Notes: generated by a model from the letters alone, not told the origin. DNA of 64,000 bases from Bacteroidaceae bacterium (GCA_017464345.1 JAFUAH010000022.1:62001-126000), one strand, 5' to 3'. Shown: positions 9,226 through 17,736, counted from the first letter of the stretch. Program-made: numbers and translations.

Positions 9226-9540
9226 CTACGATACTTCCTCTACTACATTCATACTGGCCTCGCAGATGTAAAACAGGACATTACCCTCATGCGTCTGGTA
9301 ATCATCCATTAGTATTTTGGTCTGCTCCCAGATGAAATCAAATTTAGCCTCTTCCTCTGTCTGCTCATCTTCATTGTAGAGGCCATCCCAATTATCATTT
9401 ACACGCTTGCCGACTAACTCATTGGCACCAGTCATTAGATTGGCCTTGCTGTCGAACACGCCCATGAGTACCAGACTGGACTTTGTGAGGTGCTTGTCAC
9501 CCTCATACAATAGATATACTTTCTTCTCTTCCATAGTCAA
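9226..9540 (-). CDS. Hypothetical acidic phage protein
   Basis: 104 aa, acidic, not recognised. The start overlaps the stop of the gene upstream by four bases; an alternative ATG lies two codons inside. Last gene of a group of six small accessory genes placed between the head morphogenesis gene and the capsid operon. Confidence 0.55.
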   Translation of the reverse strand: MTMEEKKVYLLYEGDKHLTKSSLVLMGVFDSKANLMTGANELVGKRVNDNWDGLYNEDEQTEEEAKFDFIWEQTKILMDDYQTHEGNVLFYICEASMNVVEEVS

Positions 9541-9830
9541 AAATCAGTTGCCCATGTATATTTGTGCTTCAGTTCCTCCAACGCCTTTTCTGTAACAAGG
9601 TAGGCATGACCTTTACGCTCGCCTATGGCTGTGATGCTGCGGCCAGTCTTTAGCATGGTGGGATGCTTGAAAACTATCTCGTAACGCTTGCCGCATGAAG
9701 TGATAAGGAAATCTACACTATCCTTATAATCGTCCAACTCGGTACGTTTATACTCACCAACAGGGATGAAGTCTGGGTTAGGCACCATATAGGCCGTGAC
9801 CTTTATTCCGTTTACTACTTTCGATTCCAT
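9537..9830 (-). CDS. Hypothetical phage protein
   Basis: 97 aa from the internal ATG at 9830, chosen because it is preceded by GCAGAGCAATG, the start context shared by the phage's accessory genes; the longer frame back to 9869 is probably not translated. Beta-rich, with the pattern GKRYEIVFKHP in the middle. Not recognised. Confidence 0.6.
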   Translation of the reverse strand: MESKVVNGIKVTAYMVPNPDFIPVGEYKRTELDDYKDSVDFLITSCGKRYEIVFKHPTMLKTGRSITAIGERKGHAYLVTEKALEELKHKYTWATDF

Positions 9831-9840
9831 TGCTCTGCAT

Positions 9841-10026
9841 TTATTGTTTGAGTAACCTACTTGCCGCATCGTTCCAACTCAATTCTGGGTCATAATCTCC
9901 TTTGCTGCCCCATTTCTTGGCGTAGTTCTCTGCGGCTTTGAATGTCCGAAATTCTTTGGAGGTTACGGGGGTAACATAATCTCCACCTATGGCCCAGACT
10001 TGAACTAATATCCTTGGCTTTTCCAT
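9841..10026 (-). CDS. Small hypothetical protein
   Basis: 61 aa, begins MEKPRILVQVWAIGG; it reads like a small alpha/beta protein with an aromatic core (FRTFKAAENYAKKWG resembles the DUF-type small regulators that track a substrate through a beta hairpin). Not recognised. Packed between neighbours in the same operon. Confidence 0.5.
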   Translation of the reverse strand: MEKPRILVQVWAIGGDYVTPVTSKEFRTFKAAENYAKKWGSKGDYDPELSWNDAASRLLKQ

Positions 10027-10028
10027 CG

Positions 10029-10247
10029 TTATGATTGTTTTTTGTTGGCTATTGCCAGAATTGTTGCTTTGCGATATGATGTGCGTATGCAGGTAGGGCC
10101 ATATAACACTCCCAAACCATGCATCTTCGAGTAATCCCAGAGTTCATAGAACTTCCGGCCATGAATGTCTCTGGGTTCTGTGTATGAAAAACGGTCATTG
10201 ATGCGATGCATCCTAAACTCGTCTGCTTTATTCCTAACTTGTGCCAT
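10029..10247 (-). CDS. Small hypothetical protein
   Basis: 72 aa, basic and Tyr-rich, with no family I recognise. Two bases upstream of the following gene's start, hence co-translated. Belongs to the accessory operon that starts at the promoter repeat near 10,838. Confidence 0.5.
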   Translation of the reverse strand: MAQVRNKADEFRMHRINDRFSYTEPRDIHGRKFYELWDYSKMHGLGVLYGPTCIRTSYRKATILAIANKKQS

Positions 10248-10260
10248 ATACCAACACCCT

Positions 10261-10494
10261 TTAGATTAGTTCCATGTATTGTAGGCTTCCGAACTCATCA
10301 TGCAGTCTGGCCCAGTTGTCGCCGTGGGTATAAAAATCATCGCCCCATTGTACTGGCTTGTCGTAATCAAAACTGACTACAGCGGAGCAGTCGTTAATCT
10401 CTATGGCGGTGATAGTTCCTGTTATCATCAAGCCAAAGGCTATACCTTTAACTCTCTTGCCGATAAGGCTCTCATTTACTTCTGACGTTTTCAT
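10261..10494 (-). CDS. Small SH3-like hypothetical protein
   Basis: 77 aa; the N-terminal part (LIGKRVKGIAFGLMITGTI) reads as a small beta barrel of the kind seen in phage SH3-like modulators. Start is in the AAGAGCAATG-type context (here TAGAGCAATG). Function unknown. Confidence 0.55.
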   Translation of the reverse strand: MKTSEVNESLIGKRVKGIAFGLMITGTITAIEINDCSAVVSFDYDKPVQWGDDFYTHGDNWARLHDEFGSLQYMELI

Positions 10495-10510
10495 TGCTCT
10501 ATGATTAAAA

Positions 10511-10792
10511 TTATTGGTTCTCTTTCAGTTTCGCTTGAATCCAGTTGTAACGCTCTTGATAAGCCTGTAATTGGCCGTTCAATCTTGCTACTGCCAATTC
10601 TGCCTTTGCGACATCTTCAAGACTGGTAGCGAAAAATTGTGTACCTGTTTCTAACAGATTGATGCGCTTTTTCAAATCACGAATTGTTTTCTGGAATCCC
10701 TTAATGTTTGGGATGCCTCCCTTTGAAAACAAATTATCAAGATTGGCCTTGATGTTCTGGTAAGCGGATTGCCTTGTTTCTTCTGGATTCAT
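10511..10792 (-). CDS. Small coiled-coil phage protein
   Basis: 93 aa from the ATG at 10792, which has the AAGAGCAATG context. The frame is open further upstream, but that part is only the translation of a promoter repeat also present at two other places, so the longer start is wrong. Helical throughout with a heptad pattern (IRDLKKRINLLETG). Function unknown. Confidence 0.6.
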   Translation of the reverse strand: MNPEETRQSAYQNIKANLDNLFSKGGIPNIKGFQKTIRDLKKRINLLETGTQFFATSLEDVAKAELAVARLNGQLQAYQERYNWIQAKLKENQ

Positions 10793-10910
10793 TGCTCTTT
10801 TGTATTTAGTTATCTTTCTTATTTCTGATACAAAGGTACAAAAATTTTCTGAATTATCAAAACATTTAGCCAATTATTTTTCGCTGAAAACCAATAAATT
10901 ACGCACTTTT
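10793..10910 (-). promoter_or_regulatory. Promoter repeat A, copy 1
   Basis: One of three near-identical ~115-bp promoter units (others at 17209-17327 and 28470-28588). It holds -7 TACCTTTG (10838-10831), a TTG -33 element 19 bases upstream, a conserved A/T-rich stretch further upstream, and a leader that ends in AAGAGCAATG. Its upstream half is shared with the B repeats at 18795 and 33734. Confidence 0.75.
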
Positions 10911-10928
10911 TCAACCGCCTCTAAACAC

Positions 10929-10952
10929 GAAAAAAGCGGTTGCTCACCGCTT
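10929..10952 (-). terminator. Rho-independent terminator
   Basis: On the minus strand AAGCGGT-GAGCA-ACCGCTT is followed by a T-run. The stem overlaps the stop codon of the gene ending at 10952 and ends the head gene transcript before promoter repeat A copy 1. Confidence 0.75.
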
Positions 10953-11164
10953 CAATCATGGAGGTTGCGCCAATAGGCTTTCCATTTCATACAGAGGTCA
11001 TAGGTAACTCCGTATCTCTTCGCCCAATGCTCGATTTCTGCTCTTGGAGCATCGAAGCCTAACAGCGTCCAGACGCTCCCAACTCGTAGCCTCTGGTCTG
11101 TCTCTTTGCTCACCGTAAACTCGGAGTGCATTTTCTCTGTCAGTTCCTCTTCGGTCTTAATCAT
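10952..11164 (-). CDS. Small hypothetical protein
   Basis: 70 aa, charged N-terminus and an aromatic C-terminal half (WAKRYGVTYDLCMKW) that may be a small helical DNA- or protein-binding fold. It is the last gene of the portal/head transcript, directly followed by a terminator. Not recognised. Confidence 0.55.
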   Translation of the reverse strand: MIKTEEELTEKMHSEFTVSKETDQRLRVGSVWTLLGFDAPRAEIEHWAKRYGVTYDLCMKWKAYWRNLHD

Positions 11165-11176
11165 GGTGCAAAGGTA

Positions 11177-12922
11177 CTATATTTTGTTCGGATAGCCGAT
11201 ATAACTCTTCATGTATTTTACTTGCGCACGGTCTGAAAAGTCCAGATAGCCCTCCCAACATTCGCCTTTAAGCATCCTCTCTGCGTATGGAAGTTCTGCC
11301 AGTAGATTCATGGGGAAAGATGATTTTCCATACTTGTTGATGATGGATAATGCCTCATCATGTTCTATCTGCGTTATCTTGCCTTTTGTCAAACATTCGG
11401 AAATAAGGTCTATCGCGTTTGTACGCTCGGCGCAAAATCCATATTTAGCCCAACAATACCCACCAACATCAATGTTGGCAGTTACATTGATGCGAGACAC
11501 GCCCATATCCATATACTCCCGAAAGAGGCTGCGGAACACTTCTTTTGACAGCCCTCGCCCCTGTAATTCCTCTGGAAATCTCATCTTGGAGTGGTACACC
11601 TCTACACCATTAGGGGTTTCTGCGAAATTCCTCACCAACTCAACTTTGTTGCCGTTCGTGGTTCTGCCAAGGTAATCAAGTTCTGCCCGGCCATCACGCA
11701 CGATATAACATTCTTTTGATGCAAGCCTAACCTCGTATCGGTCGCACATGGATTCAAAGGCTTTGTCAAAGCGCAACAAGTCGAAGCCTCTCATAGCCGA
11801 CCTATTGTATTCGCTTGTGGTAAAGCGCATATATTCTTGTCGGTTGAAGCCTGCAGTGCTTTCCAACTCTACAAGTTCGGCTTCTGACATTTGATAGGTT
11901 CTTCGTGTTAGCGTCTGCTGTATCATAGAGGCATTATCCCTAACCCAATACGATGCTGTGCCTCGGCTCTGGGCTTTCTCAATTCTGGTCTGGTTGTCGC
12001 GCACATAGTCCTTGAATGTCTCTGGCATTTCTGTTACTTGCTGACTTTCCACTGGTCGCCCCTCGCGCATCTTCCAGTAATCATCCTCGCTCATAATGAT
12101 GGGGAGGCACATACATAGACAATTCGGGTGCCAACCACTAAAGACGAAATCTTTGGGGTAGCGACCAACCATCGCATCGCAAATATCCTCTTTGGGGTGT
12201 GAACCAGACAACTTGATTTCGTAGCCAGTAATGAAATCAAACTGCTGCCACCGCGCTTGCTCTGCGGCCCGATATGACATATTGATTTCTGACCTTGCCA
12301 GCCTAATTGACCTATATTCGCAATCGGCACAATCAACGGCATGGCCGAATGTCTCTTCATAGTCAGCCTTTAGCCTGTCGAAGTCATTAAGATACTGGCT
12401 CAACTGCTTGCTCAACGTGACCGCACTCGTTCCTCTCTCTATTGCGGTGGATATGGCATATTCCATTTCTCGCACATAGTTGTTAGACTGGTTCCACAAT
12501 TTGGATGAGAGGTTTAGGCCATTCTCGCTACGTTCTTGAAACGCACGTAGGGCATCGCTATTGCTCTGGAAATAGGTTCTTTCCCTCTGGCCGTCAATCT
12601 GGGCATCATAGTATTTCATTACCTTTTTCGCCAGAAGGTCTTGCATGATGTTGCTTTCTTTCCATTCAGCCGATGTGCCAGAATAGATGAGGCTGCGCAT
12701 TTCACCAACAAACTGCGACTTCAAATCCTCTACCAACTGGCCCACTTCTGGGTAGTCAGCAAAGAGGAACGGCACACCACCATCATAGGCGGTCATTTCC
12801 GCTATTCTCGCAGTCTGGGCTGCTAACTCATCATAAATGCTTTGAACTCTCGCCACATATTGATTGAGACGAGAGCCCAAAGCATTGTATGCCTTTTTCT
12901 GGTTTATCTTCGGCTTGCCCAT
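11177..12922 (-). CDS. Head morphogenesis (Mu gpF-like) protein with GNAT-like C-terminal domain
   Basis: 581 aa. Residues ~200-300 carry the Mu gpF signature: paired Cys (CADCEY), an Arg-Ser-Glu helix, a His/Asp/Cys cluster (SHPKEDICDAMVG) and the terminal HPNCLC. Such proteins join the portal side of the head. Residues ~430-530 add an unrelated module with an acyl-CoA-like loop (LQGRGLSKEVF) and the strand-turn GYCWAKYGF typical of GNAT folds. Whether it is catalytic is unknown. Downstream of the portal and two small genes, in the same operon. Confidence 0.8.
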   Translation of the reverse strand: MGKPKINQKKAYNALGSRLNQYVARVQSIYDELAAQTARIAEMTAYDGGVPFLFADYPEVGQLVEDLKSQFVGEMRSLIYSGTSAEWKESNIMQDLLAKKVMKYYDAQIDGQRERTYFQSNSDALRAFQERSENGLNLSSKLWNQSNNYVREMEYAISTAIERGTSAVTLSKQLSQYLNDFDRLKADYEETFGHAVDCADCEYRSIRLARSEINMSYRAAEQARWQQFDFITGYEIKLSGSHPKEDICDAMVGRYPKDFVFSGWHPNCLCMCLPIIMSEDDYWKMREGRPVESQQVTEMPETFKDYVRDNQTRIEKAQSRGTASYWVRDNASMIQQTLTRRTYQMSEAELVELESTAGFNRQEYMRFTTSEYNRSAMRGFDLLRFDKAFESMCDRYEVRLASKECYIVRDGRAELDYLGRTTNGNKVELVRNFAETPNGVEVYHSKMRFPEELQGRGLSKEVFRSLFREYMDMGVSRINVTANIDVGGYCWAKYGFCAERTNAIDLISECLTKGKITQIEHDEALSIINKYGKSSFPMNLLAELPYAERMLKGECWEGYLDFSDRAQVKYMKSYIGYPNKI

Positions 12923-12924
12923 GC

Positions 12925-13212
12925 TTACCTACGCTTGCGGCCACCACGCGCTCTTCTGTCGCCGGAAGAATCACGTTTGCTGCCACGATTCACAGACTTT
13001 GGCTTATACACCAGGCCATGCGCCGTATGGCTCAAATCCTTGCCTTGACGTGAAGCCTTGCCATGTTTCTTGTCATGCTCTCTGTTGGCCTTTGCCAACT
13101 CGGCACGTTTCTTCCTCTGTGAGGGCTGTCTGTTGAACTCTGTATCGTAGGCGGTTTTCTTCTCTCGCGCCTTTGGATGGGTTCTATAATACTCTGCTGA
13201 CCTACTTGCCAT
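12925..13212 (-). CDS. Small very basic phage protein
   Basis: 95 aa from the ATG at 13212, which overlaps the upstream gene's stop as TAATG. Rich in Arg/Lys/His/Ser with an Arg-Gly tail (RRARGGRKRR), suggesting nucleic-acid binding or packaging. Placed between portal-associated genes and the gpF-like gene. A longer start is possible but would overlap the Cys-rich gene. Confidence 0.6.
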   Translation of the reverse strand: MASRSAEYYRTHPKAREKKTAYDTEFNRQPSQRKKRAELAKANREHDKKHGKASRQGKDLSHTAHGLVYKPKSVNRGSKRDSSGDRRARGGRKRR

Positions 13213-13427
13213 TATGTTTTCAATTTGAAATGTTCGCAACTCTGTTGGCTTAACAATACGCATCTGCTTTGCGTCCAATGCGGACATTCGCCCATTGTCG
13301 GCTCTCCCTTGATGCTCAATGTATGGAATCTGGTTACAAGGGTAACATGGGCGCAGTTGCGGCAACTATTCTTCCCTACTGGTGTCTGTGCTTTCTTCGG
13401 TGGTGCTGTCTTTCTTGACATAGACAT
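13212..13427 (-). CDS. Small Cys-rich putative zinc-binding protein
   Basis: 71 aa with CRNC, GECPHW, RC and SCEHF cysteines, enough for one zinc site. Overlaps its upstream neighbour by 62 bases and the next gene by TAATG, so it is translated by coupling. One of five such Cys-rich mini-proteins in this prophage. Confidence 0.55.
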   Translation of the reverse strand: MSMSRKTAPPKKAQTPVGKNSCRNCAHVTLVTRFHTLSIKGEPTMGECPHWTQSRCVLLSQQSCEHFKLKT

Positions 13428-13740
13428 TCAGCCTTGATTCAACTACCGTACTTTCACCGCGCTTATAAACGCTGACCTCAATAATACCATTGGCAGTATT
13501 GAGGATTCGGCTTGCCTGTTGGCGTATGGTCTCATCAATGAGGCTACGCATGGCCTTTCGACTGGATTTCTCGCCAGTCTTTTGCTTGAACTTGCGCAGG
13601 TCATTCTTTGTCAGTTCCTGCGCTGTGCCTATAGCATTGGCCTCATAGTGTTCGTACTGCGGCACTACCGCCGTGATAGTGGCCTCTGGGTTAATCTTCA
13701 TTGCCCAACGTGTAAGGAGGGCGGCTAATCTCTTACGCAT
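13366..13740 (-). CDS. Hypothetical head-region protein
   Basis: 124 aa, basic N-terminal half, beta-rich C-terminal half (GIIEVSVYKRG) and an acidic Ser/Thr-rich tail. Directly after the portal gene. Not recognised; it could be a portal accessory or head-vertex protein. Confidence 0.5.
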   Translation of the reverse strand: MRKRLAALLTRWAMKINPEATITAVVPQYEHYEANAIGTAQELTKNDLRKFKQKTGEKSSRKAMRSLIDETIRQQASRILNTANGIIEVSVYKRGESTVVESRLNVYVKKDSTTEESTDTSREE

Positions 13741-13747
13741 ATTCGGA

Positions 13748-15208
13748 TTATATCATTGAGTTAGACATGGAGAAAGCACTGGCCTTTGTCTGGGCTGATT
13801 GCTCTTCCTCTTTGTTTATCTGGTCGAGAGTGGCCTGTGCATCATCGCTCTGGCCGTACTTCTGGATGCTTTCAAGATGGCTTTCGATGGGCTTACCTCC
13901 ATTGGCTTTCATGCGCTTGTTTATCTCCGAAAGTTCGTCATTCTGGATAAACGGAGTAATGACGTGTTCCACGGAAACATTGTCAATCTCATTCAGCCAG
14001 TTCTTATGCGACTTCTGGCACATGGCTTTGAGAAAAGCCTTAATCACGTTACACTCACGCTCCAGAAACTCTATCCAAGTGCCAGCCTCATCGCCTATCT
14101 TCAAATGGGCATCCGTGAGCATGGTCTGTCTGGCATCAAAGCCAATGTTTCCAAGCCCTTTCATGTTCTCAAAGGAAATGTCGGGAATCTGGGCCTGCAT
14201 CCAATAGAGTTTCAACATGGTATCAACGTGGTATTTCAGAGCCTCGATAGCCTGTTGCCATGAAACATAGGCCACATCACCACCATTCTCAACACGGAAT
14301 ATGCGCCGGGCCTCGCCTTTGTCCTCTTGTCCTTTGATACCTCCAGAAATCTTCAGCACTGGTGCCGAATTGTAGGCGATAACATTTGAGTTGCGAGACA
14401 AGGTATATTCTATCTCGGAACGTAGGCCAGTAAGCCCATGATATACTGGTACAGGGCGACATGCGTAAACACCAGGAATCTTCAAGATGATTATTTCCTC
14501 TCCGTTCACGGTCTCGCCATCATCACTGACTTTGGCTGTTACCACCGTCCATTCACCACCCTGCAAATCCTGTTTCCAGATATAGTGACGGTCAGCGGTA
14601 TAGGTCTCGAAATACGTTGTAGTCTGCTTGCCGATGGTCTTTGTGTACTCAAAGGACATAGCAAGCATATCGCCTAATTCATCGAAGAGGGGATATAGCC
14701 GTGTTCCGTCCATCGGCGAATAGGTCTTACACTTCAATTTGTATTCCGATTCAAAGCCATACAGGGTGTTAGGCTTTTTCACGGCATACCAGAGCGTAAA
14801 GACTTCACAGGCAGCATAGTAAGACACACCTCGCTTCAAGTTCTCTGCGTCTATTCTGGCGTTCTTGTAGATAGCCTCCAACGCCTTTGCGATGTCAAGT
14901 CTGGTCTGGTTGTTCTCGGTGTTCGTATATACACGCTTGACAGGAATGGCAAACGTGAACTCCGAAATACGTTTTACCAATAGTTTCTCCAAGCCAATAG
15001 TAATTCTGGCAGATGGCTCTAATGTTCCATCCGACCGAATCTTGTCTTTGAGCGAAGTGGTGTCGCTGACAATCTTATGCTTCGTTGGCTCATAATCCTT
15101 AAGCAACTTGGACCAGTCTGTAACTTTTACGGACTTTTGCTTGAGGTCTGCGATGATGTCACTCGTCTTGCGTGACGTAAAATCGATGATGGAGGCTATA
15201 TCTGGCAT
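13748..15208 (-). CDS. Portal protein
   Basis: 486 aa, the size and layout of SPP1 gp6-type portals: N-terminal helix-rich wing, a central stem, and a C-terminal Gln-rich tail. The portal ring is the DNA entry channel of the head. The start at 15208 is 27 bases downstream of a clear promoter with the TTATTTG palindrome. Order TerL, portal, gpF-like, scaffold and capsid is preserved, although accessory genes separate TerL from the portal. Confidence 0.85.
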   Translation of the reverse strand: MPDIASIIDFTSRKTSDIIADLKQKSVKVTDWSKLLKDYEPTKHKIVSDTTSLKDKIRSDGTLEPSARITIGLEKLLVKRISEFTFAIPVKRVYTNTENNQTRLDIAKALEAIYKNARIDAENLKRGVSYYAACEVFTLWYAVKKPNTLYGFESEYKLKCKTYSPMDGTRLYPLFDELGDMLAMSFEYTKTIGKQTTTYFETYTADRHYIWKQDLQGGEWTVVTAKVSDDGETVNGEEIIILKIPGVYACRPVPVYHGLTGLRSEIEYTLSRNSNVIAYNSAPVLKISGGIKGQEDKGEARRIFRVENGGDVAYVSWQQAIEALKYHVDTMLKLYWMQAQIPDISFENMKGLGNIGFDARQTMLTDAHLKIGDEAGTWIEFLERECNVIKAFLKAMCQKSHKNWLNEIDNVSVEHVITPFIQNDELSEINKRMKANGGKPIESHLESIQKYGQSDDAQATLDQINKEEEQSAQTKASAFSMSNSMI

Positions 15209-15234
15209 ATTTCGCGAAATTGTAATTACGCTTG

Positions 15235-15267
15235 CAAAGGTAGTAAAATTATTTGGTATTCAAATAA
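15235..15267 (-). promoter_or_regulatory. Portal operon promoter with palindromic site
   Basis: -7 TACCTTTG (15242-15235) with the palindrome TTATTTG-GTATT-CAAATAA (15249-15267), whose distal arm supplies the TTTG -33 element. Same architecture as at 9086, 25359 and 38716. Confidence 0.75.
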
Positions 15268-15288
15268 AATTAACAAAGAATAATACAA

Positions 15289-15321
15289 CAAAAGGCGTAC
15301 ACACGTACACCTTTTGCTTTT
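15289..15321. terminator. Bidirectional terminator-like hairpin
   Basis: CAAAAGG-x-GTAC / GTAC-x-CCTTTTG arms around an ACAC loop, one mismatch, with a T-run on the plus strand side. It ends the accessory transcript arriving from 15345 before the portal promoter. Confidence 0.6.
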
Positions 15322-15344
15322 TATCACTCAAAAATTGCAGTTTT

Positions 15345-15554
15345 TTATGCGCAAAAACTGACTGGAATTATACCCTCGCGCTCTCGATGCCTCCGCAGTT
15401 CAAGCGCATAGTTCCATTTGCACCGCTCCATGTGGCTGATTGATAACCCAGCATTGGGCCATTCTGGATGTGAGCGGTAGATGTTGATTTCGCGCCTACA
15501 CATTGCCAGTTGGCTGATTAGCCATCGCTCTGTTGTTGTTTTCTGTCGTTTCAT
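15345..15554 (-). CDS. Small hypothetical protein
   Basis: 69 aa from the ATG at 15554, preceded by AATAGCAATG, a near match to the common accessory start context. Basic, helical (ERWLISQLAMCRREI), with three Trp. Not recognised. Last gene of the accessory block between terminase and portal. Confidence 0.5.
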   Translation of the reverse strand: MKRQKTTTERWLISQLAMCRREINIYRSHPEWPNAGLSISHMERCKWNYALELRRHREREGIIPVSFCA

Positions 15555-15617
15555 TGCTATTGTATTCTGATGCGAGATAACCGATGATACGGCCATCATA
15601 GTATGAGCGTATGGGAA

Positions 15618-16274
15618 TCATTCTGCACATGGCTCTCCCCATAACTTAACGGCGGTGTCATAGTTCTTTTGGGCCTCATTGACCGCTTTCTTTGCGTAGG
15701 TCAGAGAATAGGAGTGTGAGCGTTCAATCTTGCCATCTTTCATGGCTTGATGATATGCCTTGGCCTTTGCCAATCTTTCTGCGTAATACTCGATGCTCTC
15801 TGGCATAGAGAGGTTAATATCCTCTGCATGGCGTTCCCACCCTGCAGCCCTGTCGCGGTACTCTTCGGCCTTGTTCATTTCGGCAACCATCTTACCAGTG
15901 TTGCGCCACGCATCTTCAATCATTTTGCGGTGGCGGCGTTCTGAATGATGGCCCACCTTGATAGGCTCGCCCAGAGAGAGGAAATCAGAATCTTTTTCCG
16001 ACTTACGGAAATACTCGTTGCTGCGCTTCTGGGCATTGATGGCTGCTTGCTCATAGCGTTCTGCTTTGCGCTTGGCCCGTTCTTGGCAGTTGTAGCCATC
16101 TGCCCGGACGATGGAATAATAGTAGAATCCATCACGCTCCAGAACAAGGTTATATACGATGTGTTCATTCTCCTTGCCGTACTTGGTGGTCACAAGGATG
16201 GTCTCGCCTCTTTCGTGCCTGTCCGTGCATTTGGCTACAAATACATTCGGACAATACTTTGCATACGTATTCAT
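15618..16274 (-). CDS. DUF3560 family protein
   Basis: 218 aa from the ATG at 16274 (AAGAGCAATG context). Residues ~70-160 match DUF3560: a long charged helix with RAKRKAERYEQAA, then the GxxGHHSERRHRK-like turn (here VGHHSERRHRKMIEDAW) and a second helix. The family occurs on mobile elements and phages, with no known activity that I recall. The turn is His/Arg-rich and could bind phosphate. Confidence 0.75.
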   Translation of the reverse strand: MNTYAKYCPNVFVAKCTDRHERGETILVTTKYGKENEHIVYNLVLERDGFYYYSIVRADGYNCQERAKRKAERYEQAAINAQKRSNEYFRKSEKDSDFLSLGEPIKVGHHSERRHRKMIEDAWRNTGKMVAEMNKAEEYRDRAAGWERHAEDINLSMPESIEYYAERLAKAKAYHQAMKDGKIERSHSYSLTYAKKAVNEAQKNYDTAVKLWGEPCAE

Positions 16275-16593
16275 TGCTCTTACGTTTGAATTAGTGCGCT
16301 TGGGGTGTTCGCCCTCCCTTTGTCTTGTGCGCTTTCCTTTATCGCCCAATGTTACTCTCTTGGCGGTTGCTTGCCCTCCAGTGCTTTGTAAGTCCCTGAC
16401 TGGCTTCGACTGATTGGTATCGGCTTGTCTGCCTCCGACTGGTTGCCGTCTGGTCGCGCATCGCTTTCAAGTTCCTGTTTTTGTTTTGAGGAAGAGTGCA
16501 ACTTCAAAGGTGCTACCGAAAATGCGGATAACTCTCCCTGGCCCTAATGAGGGGCTTTGTTGGTGCCAGAGGCTCGAACTCTGGCGCACAGCC
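16275..16593. other. Gap without a recognised gene
   Basis: About 320 bases upstream of the DUF3560 gene. I see no convincing gene. A weak -7-like CACCTTTG on the minus strand (~16,505) could serve that gene. A hairpin at ~16,569-16,589 resembles a tRNA T arm, but no other tRNA parts fit. Confidence 0.4.
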
Positions 16594-16935
16594 TTACTGA
16601 TTCACCAGTTCACTGATACCTCGCTTAACCAACTTCTTTGTCAGTCTGGGGTCTTCGAGTTGGTCGCAGATGGCAACTCTCTTTCCTGCACGTATGAGTT
16701 TCGGCAGATAGGTGTCGAGCGCGTGATGGGGGAAGCCAGCCATGTAGCCCTTACCCTTTGGGCTGCTGTTTCGCTTGGTGAGTGTAATACCCAGAAGATG
16801 TGAACACTCCTTTGCATCATCTTCGTATGTCTCATAGAAATCTCCGCAGCGGAAGAGTAATACCGCTTCTGGGTATTTGCTCTTCAATTCGTAAAACTGC
16901 TTCATCATCGGGGTAAGTTCTTTTGTCGTTTCCAT
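16594..16935 (-). CDS. Stand-alone MutS domain I protein
   Basis: 113 aa, aligns with the N-terminal mismatch-reading domain of Mut[12 protein letters not shown], the GDFYETY motif holding the Phe-x-Glu that wedges into mismatches, [22 protein letters not shown] and the [10 protein letters not shown] strand. Everything after domain I (connector, levers, clamp, ATPase) is absent and the frame ends naturally, so this is a complete single-domain protein. It might bind distorted or modified DNA, or titrate host repair. Start is AAGAGCAATG. Confidence 0.88.
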   Translation of the reverse strand: METTKELTPMMKQFYELKSKYPEAVLLFRCGDFYETYEDDAKECSHLLGITLTKRNSSPKGKGYMAGFPHHALDTYLPKLIRAGKRVAICDQLEDPRLTKKLVKRGISELVNQ

Positions 16936-16953
16936 TGCTCTTATATTGTTACG

Positions 16954-17208
16954 TTAGATAATCTCGATTTCAAATTCCGTCACGCCGTATTGTGAGAACA
17001 CTGACTTGATTTCTTCAGCGAAATCATCCAGTTGCTCTTCTGCATATTCATCACCCAGATATTCGCCCATTTCATCTTCGTTGTATTCTTGGAGTTCCCA
17101 CACATTACTTGATGTCTGGTTGAACTGGTCGCGCAAGCCTGTATCGCTCAATGCTTCATTGGCCTTTCTTGCATCCCTAACACTGGTTTCAATTCTTAAC
17201 GATTTCAT
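16954..17208 (-). CDS. Small acidic hypothetical protein
   Basis: 84 aa from the ATG at 17208 with the AAGAGCAATG context; the upstream open frame is promoter repeat A. Strongly acidic centre (EYNEDEMGEYLGDEYAEEQ) and a beta C-terminus. Acidic small proteins in phages often mimic DNA, but nothing else supports that here. Confidence 0.55.
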   Translation of the reverse strand: MKSLRIETSVRDARKANEALSDTGLRDQFNQTSSNVWELQEYNEDEMGEYLGDEYAEEQLDDFAEEIKSVFSQYGVTEFEIEII

Positions 17209-17327
17209 TGCTCTTTTGTATTTAGTAATCTTTCTTATTTCTGATACAAAGGTACAAAATTTTTCTGAATTATCAAAACATTTAGCCAATTATTTTGCGC
17301 TGAAAACCAATAAATTACGCACTTTTT
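17209..17327 (-). promoter_or_regulatory. Promoter repeat A, copy 2
   Basis: -7 TACCTTTG (17254-17247), same -33 and upstream sequence as copies 1 and 3, leader ending in AAGAGCAATG. Drives the acidic gene and the MutS-domain gene. Confidence 0.75.
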
Positions 17328-17592
17328 AGCCATCCCAAACACCGTACTTTTTGCGTAGAATTTGGATGGCTTTCTTCACTTCCAGAGAGGAATCAATGCC
17401 CAAGTTCTGATAGAAGCGGCCAGAGCCATTCAGCGTTTCACTGGCAATCTGGATGGTGCGCTGCTCATCTTTCGTAAAGCCCACCCTAAAAGTGCGAAAG
17501 ATGGCAAGAGCCTTGCGCGTCTCACCATCTTTCAACAGGGCCAGTGCCTTACTGGTTTTAGTCTTTACTCTCTCCACAGCCATAAATCTCAT
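17326..17592 (-). CDS. Small hypothetical protein
   Basis: 88 aa from ATG 17592; an alternative ATG is at 17583. The upstream frame overlaps the neighbouring gene too far to be used. Basic, with SKALALLKDGETRKALAIFR forming a helical hairpin. Not recognised. Overlaps the upstream gene's 3' end. Confidence 0.5.
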   Translation of the reverse strand: MRFMAVERVKTKTSKALALLKDGETRKALAIFRTFRVGFTKDEQRTIQIASETLNGSGRFYQNLGIDSSLEVKKAIQILRKKYGVWDG

Positions 17593-17736
17593 AGCCATCA
17601 AAGTCTGTATCGTCCAATACGATTTCGCCTTTCTTATATTGGGCCTCCACCTTATCCCAAGCCTCATCTGGATTGGAGGCTTCTACCTCAACAATGCGAG
17701 ATAGCGTTTCGATGATTTTTACTTGATACTTCATTG
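17558..17736 (-). CDS. DpnD/PcfM-like small protein
   Basis: 58 aa from the ATG at 17736 (GGAGCAATG, variant of the shared context). MKYQVKIIETLSR followed by VEVEASNPDEAWDKVEAQY and a Tyr-rich end matches the small DpnD/PcfM C-terminal family found next to restriction and conjugation genes. The role is unknown. Confidence 0.65.

Noticed and set aside
16569..16589. Hairpin GCCAGAG-TTCGAGC-CTCTGGC looking like a tRNA T arm
   Set aside because: No matching acceptor, D or anticodon arm; the needed 5' part overlaps the end of the MutS-domain gene with only five of seven acceptor pairs.
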